In this document: piece after piece, positions 40,627 to 45,021 of the stretch
How positions within the stretch are numbered: position 1 is the first letter of the stretch
Layout: every line of letters starts with the position of its first letter
Assembly (NCBI GenBank): GCA_003427395.1
Contig: BFEA01000076.1
Coordinates: 2,299,679-2,344,699 of the forward strand
Reading direction: 5' to 3'
Source: Chara braunii
Lineage: Eukaryota; Streptophyta; Charophyceae; Charales; Characeae
DNA: 45,021 nt
Position numbers and translations under genes: made by a program
Notes under the pieces: generated by a model
The model's database searches: none
Told to the model about the DNA's origin: nothing
The model's input: the letters and a program-made list of their open reading frames with translations, nothing else

Positions 40627-40780
40627 GTCAGAAGATCAAGGCCAATGGAGGATGTAAGCTAAGAGGAAGGTTACCTTGCAAAGTAGGAAAGACTAAACCA
40701 AGGAAGCACAAAATTTTGGTGGATGCAGCAGTCGACCGGAAGAAAAAGAGGAGAAAAGCGGTCACGTGATGGCTTGAAGG

Positions 40781-41545
40781 ATGAAACTCTGGGAGGACAG
40801 ACCACGTGGGATCCTGCCGCCACGTGAGGTAGATGGTAGGGTAGAGATAAGTATACCGGCAAGAAGTGGGGTAAGCAACCCGATAATGGAATGGGTGGGA
40901 ATAGAACTGGTGGAGGACACAGTGTATCTAATAGTAGAGTTGGAATGGCGTGCAAGAGGGGAATTTGGGGGCGTAGACTTGGACCTTTTGGGACACGTAC
41001 ACGCCAAGGGATCGTTGTACCTGTCCGAAGAAGGGTGGCGCACGTTTGGGATCACCATGGCCTCTGAGGGCAATCCCGTACAAATGTTCGAGGGGGCATG
41101 GCAGATAACCTGGCGAGAAGGGTTCGAGTTTGCGGATCCCGAACGAGACGACGTGATGACTGAAGTAAGAACTGTCATGGAAGGAACCTTCACCCTGCCA
41201 AATGAAAACGTACGAATGAGGTTACCACTCTTCCTGCTGCAACGGATGACAGGTGTGGAGCGAGTTGCGCAGGCAGTTACGGCGCTGACCAGGATGAGTT
41301 TTGAGAAAGCCAAGGTATATCAAGAATACTATCGGGCCTCCCCAAAGATGGGGCCATTTGAGGAGGAGCAGGAGTATGAGGTACTGCGCATTCTGCGCGT
41401 AGTAGTAATGACGAGACCAAGGATTCCGCTAGTTAGCGACGAGGTTATATGGGGGATCATTGGGTGCGAAGTGAGTCGTGGGCTGACCTACATAGATGAC
41501 ATGCATCGATTATTCGAAGTACCCGAGGAAGAGGAAATCCTATAG
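40781..41545 (+). CDS. Family B copy 3, intact (unknown function)
   Basis: A 254-codon ORF from ATG 40781 to TAG 41545, the only unbroken member. Layout: short basic head; beta-like region with VEISIPARSG (about residues 20-30); VYLIVELEWRARGEFG; the family signature KGSLYLSEEGWRTFGITMAS (about 75-95); WREGFEFADPERDDVM; a leucine-rich RLPLFLLQRM segment; helix with FEKAKVYQEYYRASPKMGPF; and CEVSRGLTYIDDMHRLFEV near the end, followed by acidic residues. No signal peptide or membrane segment. Neighbours are its own paralogues. No intron is needed. I do not recognise the family; it could be a retroelement accessory gene or a host gene cluster. Confidence 0.65.
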   Translation: MKLWEDRPRGILPPREVDGRVEISIPARSGVSNPIMEWVGIELVEDTVYLIVELEWRARGEFGGVDLDLLGHVHAKGSLYLSEEGWRTFGITMASEGNPVQMFEGAWQITWREGFEFADPERDDVMTEVRTVMEGTFTLPNENVRMRLPLFLLQRMTGVERVAQAVTALTRMSFEKAKVYQEYYRASPKMGPFEEEQEYEVLRILRVVVMTRPRIPLVSDEVIWGIIGCEVSRGLTYIDDMHRLFEVPEEEEIL

Positions 41546-41699
41546 CGAGGAAAGAAGACAAAGGCGACGGTAAAAACAAGGTAGGAAGAAGGGACAGACA
41601 AAAAGGGGGAAGGAGGATAGTTAGCAGGGCCTCAGACCATTAAGGAAGTATGGGGTATTTACTCTCTTTCTGAAACATGCAGGAATTCACCGACTGGTG

Positions 41700-42116
41700 A
41701 TGGCGATGAGGCGCACCCGAACGTCGCGACGACCCACGCACCCTCGCCTACCCACAGAGAGCGGTAACGGGTGGGAATTTTCGCTCCCAACAAGCTACAA
41801 GGTTTGAAGGATCGACGTGGAATGGCGAACTGTGAACCTGGGAAGGAACCAAACCTTCATGATGGTGGAATGCCTATTGAGCGGCATGAGATTTAATAGA
41901 GGGTCAGGAGATGACTTGTACACCAATCTAAGGGTGATCGGAACCTTGTACCTACCTAAGATTGGGTGGCACATGCTAGGCATCGAGATAACTCTGGGGC
42001 ATGGGTTACTGCCAGTCTTTCGAAGGGCGGCCCGGGAGTTGGCCCGAATAGGCCAAGAGATTCGGGGAAGAAGGAATGAAGGACTAAGGGCCCGATTAGA
42101 GGAAGAAGGAATGTAG
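41700..42116 (+). pseudogene. Family B copy 4, truncated
   Basis: Frame from ATG 41700 has a basic head, WEFSLPTSYKV, a TGA at 41802-41804, then VEWRTVNLG, IGTLYLPKIGWHMLGIEITLG (family signature) and an arginine-rich helix ending at TAG 42114-42116. The second half of the domain (MGPF and LFEV motifs) is missing. Confidence 0.55.
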
Positions 42117-44066
42117 GACTAAGATTACACACACATACTCGTCTTCATAGATTTCTAATCTTCTTGGATAACAAGTTGCTTTGCGGATGATTGTTGATCA
42201 GTTGCATGTCTCTCCCTCTAGGAAGTGGTCTAGAGTACTCCTCCTCGCCCGAGCACAAGACTCGGAACTCAGAAGTCAGGCCGTCTTCACCGAATCGACG
42301 AAGTACCGCCATGTAGAACGGTCAACTCTGGGTCGATAATAGGGTCGGCTCCTAAAGCAACGAACCCCCGTCCAGATGCTTTCTAGAAAGGGAACATGTC
42401 CGCCGCAAGTAAACTCTAGTTGTTCTGATTTTTCCTAAGTTCAGAGTAACTTGGACGAAAAGAAATCGAAGAAGATAGAGAATGAGAATCATTTAGACAG
42501 GTATAGGTAGATAAGGTCATTCGGGATAGAAAGGGTCAATCCTCGGGAAAAGACTAAGTCTGATTATCTTCATCTTCATTATATTGACGAGTACCCGTTG
42601 AAATTATTCACTTCAAAATACAAGTGCTTTCAACATGCAGACAGGCGAGAAGTAGAAACAGGATAATCCTTTTCCTTTTCTCCAATTGGCATAATCAATC
42701 TCCTTTTCAAGCATTTTTTTTTTACCTACTTGCACACCAATCCGAAGCAAACAAGTTGGGAAAAACAAGCAAAAATCCCACACCCAAAATCAGACCTTTC
42801 CATTCACATGCACAACTCGCACAACTTTCCTCTTACCCTTTTCTTTCGAACATTCAAAACAAATAGGGTCAAGCAAAGTGTGGGTTCACCCAGGTGTGAA
42901 GGGAAATCTGAGTCAATCAACTGGCCTTGAGTGAAGTTTGATCTGGCTCACTCAAGAAAGCCTAGTAATATTTCAATCAAAAGATAATCATCATTTGGAA
43001 TCGAAAGATGTGGCCCACAATTCCACAAATTGTGGCCTTCCCACTGAATGGCGGTCCACCTCCTTCAATCACAGTGTCCGCACAAGACAACCACCACAAC
43101 CGTTCGTGTCCCAACCTCAAGTTGATCCCAATTAGAACAAACATGGTCCCATGTGGTTCCACACTCTTACCTGGAATACCGGATGGTCCCAAACACCAAT
43201 ACCGCTCGCACAGTGTGCCGCAAAAAAATAAAGGTGGCCTCGGGTGAAAACCACATGTGCCGTGATCCCCAATGACTACTCCGCCTTACACATCCACTCC
43301 AAGTAGTACCGTTGGTCCACATTCCAAATCGCACGATCCCAAACGTGCACCACCGCCAGCCCATCCTCTATATCACGCTAGAATGGTCCACCACCGCCGC
43401 GCACCTAAAAAATAAATAAATGCGTGACTGCCTCTCGCCGCACCGTCAAAACCGGTACCACAATTGTCCAGCAGCACTGCCACCCGCTCACACACCACAA
43501 CGGAAGGGCCCACTGTGCCGCAAATTTTCGCAACACTGCCCCTCAAAAACAGTATCATCGACGCGCCCATAATGTCGCAGCATGACCCCATCAAAAATGT
43601 CGTCGTTGTCATGCCGCCAAACGGGCAGCACTTCCTTCCACATAAAAAAACAGGTGTTGTCGTGCAGCCAAACGGACAACACCTCCCCGACGTGTGCTGC
43701 TTGCTGTACAACCAGACCCCCGACACAGCCTACCAGCCGCAACACCATCACAAGGGTGGGGCAGTGAGCTCCCTTCCTCTAAATATGGCTGCCCTTTTCT
43801 CTCTCATTACTTCCTCGCAGACCTCCACCAGCAGTACCGCCCCCCACATTGTAATGGAGCTCATCTGCACTTGAGTGCAAGTGAGCAGCATCACAGCCTC
43901 AACAACTGTGAGGCACGTGTGGGTGTTGCTGGCTTTTATAGCCCGCAGAAAATTGTGGGCAGCAGCTTTGCCCACAGTCAAAAATTTGAAACTGGTCTAG
44001 GCCATTGATCTGAGCCCACAATCAAGGGCTACAAACCTTGATGTTTCCCCGGGGGAACCAAGGTCT

Positions 44067-44216
44067 GCCAATTCCAAAACCATCTGACCTTTTTCCCTGG
44101 CCACATGCTTCAGGAAATGGTTGTACCCAACCAACATTGCTGCCAATTCCAAAACCATCTGACCTTTTTCCCTGGCCACACGCTTCAGGAATGGTTGTAC
44201 CCAGCCAACATTGCTG
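44067..44216. repeat. 75-bp tandem duplication
   Basis: Two adjacent copies starting gccaattccaaaaccatctg at 44067 and 44142, differing by a few substitutions and one A. Confidence 0.9.
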
Positions 44217-44285
44217 CAGCCTGCTAAAAAATCAAACAGGTGCAGCACACTCACACTCACTCACATACACACCTAACCACAACTG

Positions 44286-44303
44286 CGGCCACGTACGTGG
44301 CCG
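44286..44303. other. 18-bp perfect palindrome
   Basis: Half-site cggccacgt, no loop. Located in front of a T/C-rich tract. Could be a binding site or chance; it is isolated. Confidence 0.7.
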
Positions 44304-44975
44304 ATTCTCTTTTCCTTTTTTTTTCCCATTTCTTTCCTTCCTTTTTTTTTTCTTTTAATCCCCTCGTTTTCCCTTGTAGGGGACAACTTGTTGTTCACAA
44401 CGAACGGCCACCACCCCTACTTCGTCATTTCACAAAGTCAAACTAGGGTCAAGCTCAACAGGGTCTTATGCTTCGTGCGCCCACACCTAAGCGCCACAAC
44501 GTGCCAAAACTCTGCTGCTCGTTTTAAAAAACCAACGGGTGTAGGGAAACGATGCCACCACATAAGGGAACGAAGGGAGGGGAAAAGACCAAACAAAAAA
44601 GAAAAAAAAAAAGAAACAAATCTACAAAAAATATAAAGAGCAAAAGAAAAAAAAAAAAAAACGACTTACCTCCGTAGTGTGGTCGTCCGAATGAACGGGC
44701 GCCACTACTGTCTTTTTGGGACTGCAAGTCCCTGTGACTTTCATATGCGCTATGTGGCGCTTAAGTTTTAGTTCTTTTTTATTTTTCTTTTTTACTGCTG
44801 CCCGTTCTAACGGGCGCAGCCACTGCATGTGGCATGTAACCAGAGGGGAAAAAAACAAACAAACCAACAAACGTGTGACATTGTATATCCATGCTCTTGC
44901 TGAAGATTCATTCCGATTTTGTTCATCCTACCGATGGAAGTACCATGAGGCCAGCCGCCAGGTTGGAGACTTCAT

Positions 44976-44977
<2 letters not shown>

Positions 44978-45021
<44 letters not shown>
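44978..45021. repeat. (TC)n microsatellite at the window end
   Basis: At least 22 TC units running to the last base; true length unknown. Confidence 0.95.

Larger units (their letters stand above)
42117..44977. other. Non-coding stretch, no gene recognised
   Basis: Frames up to 136 codons lack motifs. A direct repeat with ccaaacggrca (43615 and 43669) produces a PNGQH repeat in one frame. There are purine and pyrimidine tracts near 44320-44355 and 44600-44660. Short inverted repeats such as tgtgggc/gcccaca (43955-43977) are within chance expectation. Confidence 0.4.

Noticed and set aside
43464-43874. 136-codon ORF with a PNGQH repeat
   Set aside because: The repeat comes from a short DNA direct repeat; the opposite strand is equally open and neither has codon bias or motifs.

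Overview
The window reads as repeat-rich eukaryotic nuclear DNA, with no bacterial-style operons. It is dominated by a decayed Ty3/Gypsy LTR retrotransposon, orphan LTRs, diverged tandem repeats, microsatellites and two assembly gaps (17720-17.38 kb region: 17720-18379, and 33547-33896). The style of the reverse transcriptase, RNase H and integrase (SPYVDD, RADGLSR, NAPVERGH, TTGYAP..LWYGR) matches what I remember of Ty3 elements in the charophyte alga Chara braunii. That assignment is inference from memory and is not proven here.

Layout. 1-549: unassigned flank with scattered N. 550-2095: a 1.5 kb repeat, present again at 18380-19917. 2096-4535: a 2.44 kb LTR (TGAGTC...CGACA) that itself contains two open reading frames. 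4540-4557: primer binding site complementary to the 3' end of tRNA-Asp. 4870-6837: five small genes or gene remnants lying between the PBS and gag. 6901-12704: broken gag, protease, RT, RNase H and integrase, with several stops and frameshifts and a D-to-N change at the first integrase catalytic position. 12856: polypurine tract followed by an LTR-like region that does NOT resemble the 5' LTR. 14.7-15.4 kb: a minus-strand promoter-like site and an RGG-rich ORF. 15.4-36.3 kb: mostly non-coding, diverged tandem repeats, a minus-strand pseudogene at 24.3-25.7 kb and several hairpin families. 36291-38781: a second copy of the 2.4 kb LTR, inverted. 39100-42116: four tandem diverged copies of another unknown gene family. 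42.1-45.0 kb: non-coding repeats ending in a (TC)n tract.

Two things stand out. First, unknown protein families occur as tandem paralogues. Family A (about 140 aa; four copies at 3482-6274) and family A' (about 85-95 aa; three distinct copies) belong to the retroelement, and one copy of each lies inside the LTR itself. Family B (about 255 aa; four copies) lies just outside the inverted LTR. I recognise none of them. Second, several non-coding tandem repeats carry hairpins whose two arms change together from unit to unit while the loop stays constant. The best examples are the array at 22764-23826 (period about 62 bp) and the 179-bp-period array at 26082-26645; others lie at 13465-13943 and 30488-31748. 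Together with a clear inverted-copy replacement inside the left LTR (4197-4236), this suggests either selection for secondary structure or repeated hairpin-templated repair. Many isolated 6-8 bp inverted repeats elsewhere are expected by chance in 45 kb, and I do not rely on them.

Positions of motifs were read by eye. Similarities between diverged protein copies were judged by eye and should be confirmed by alignment.
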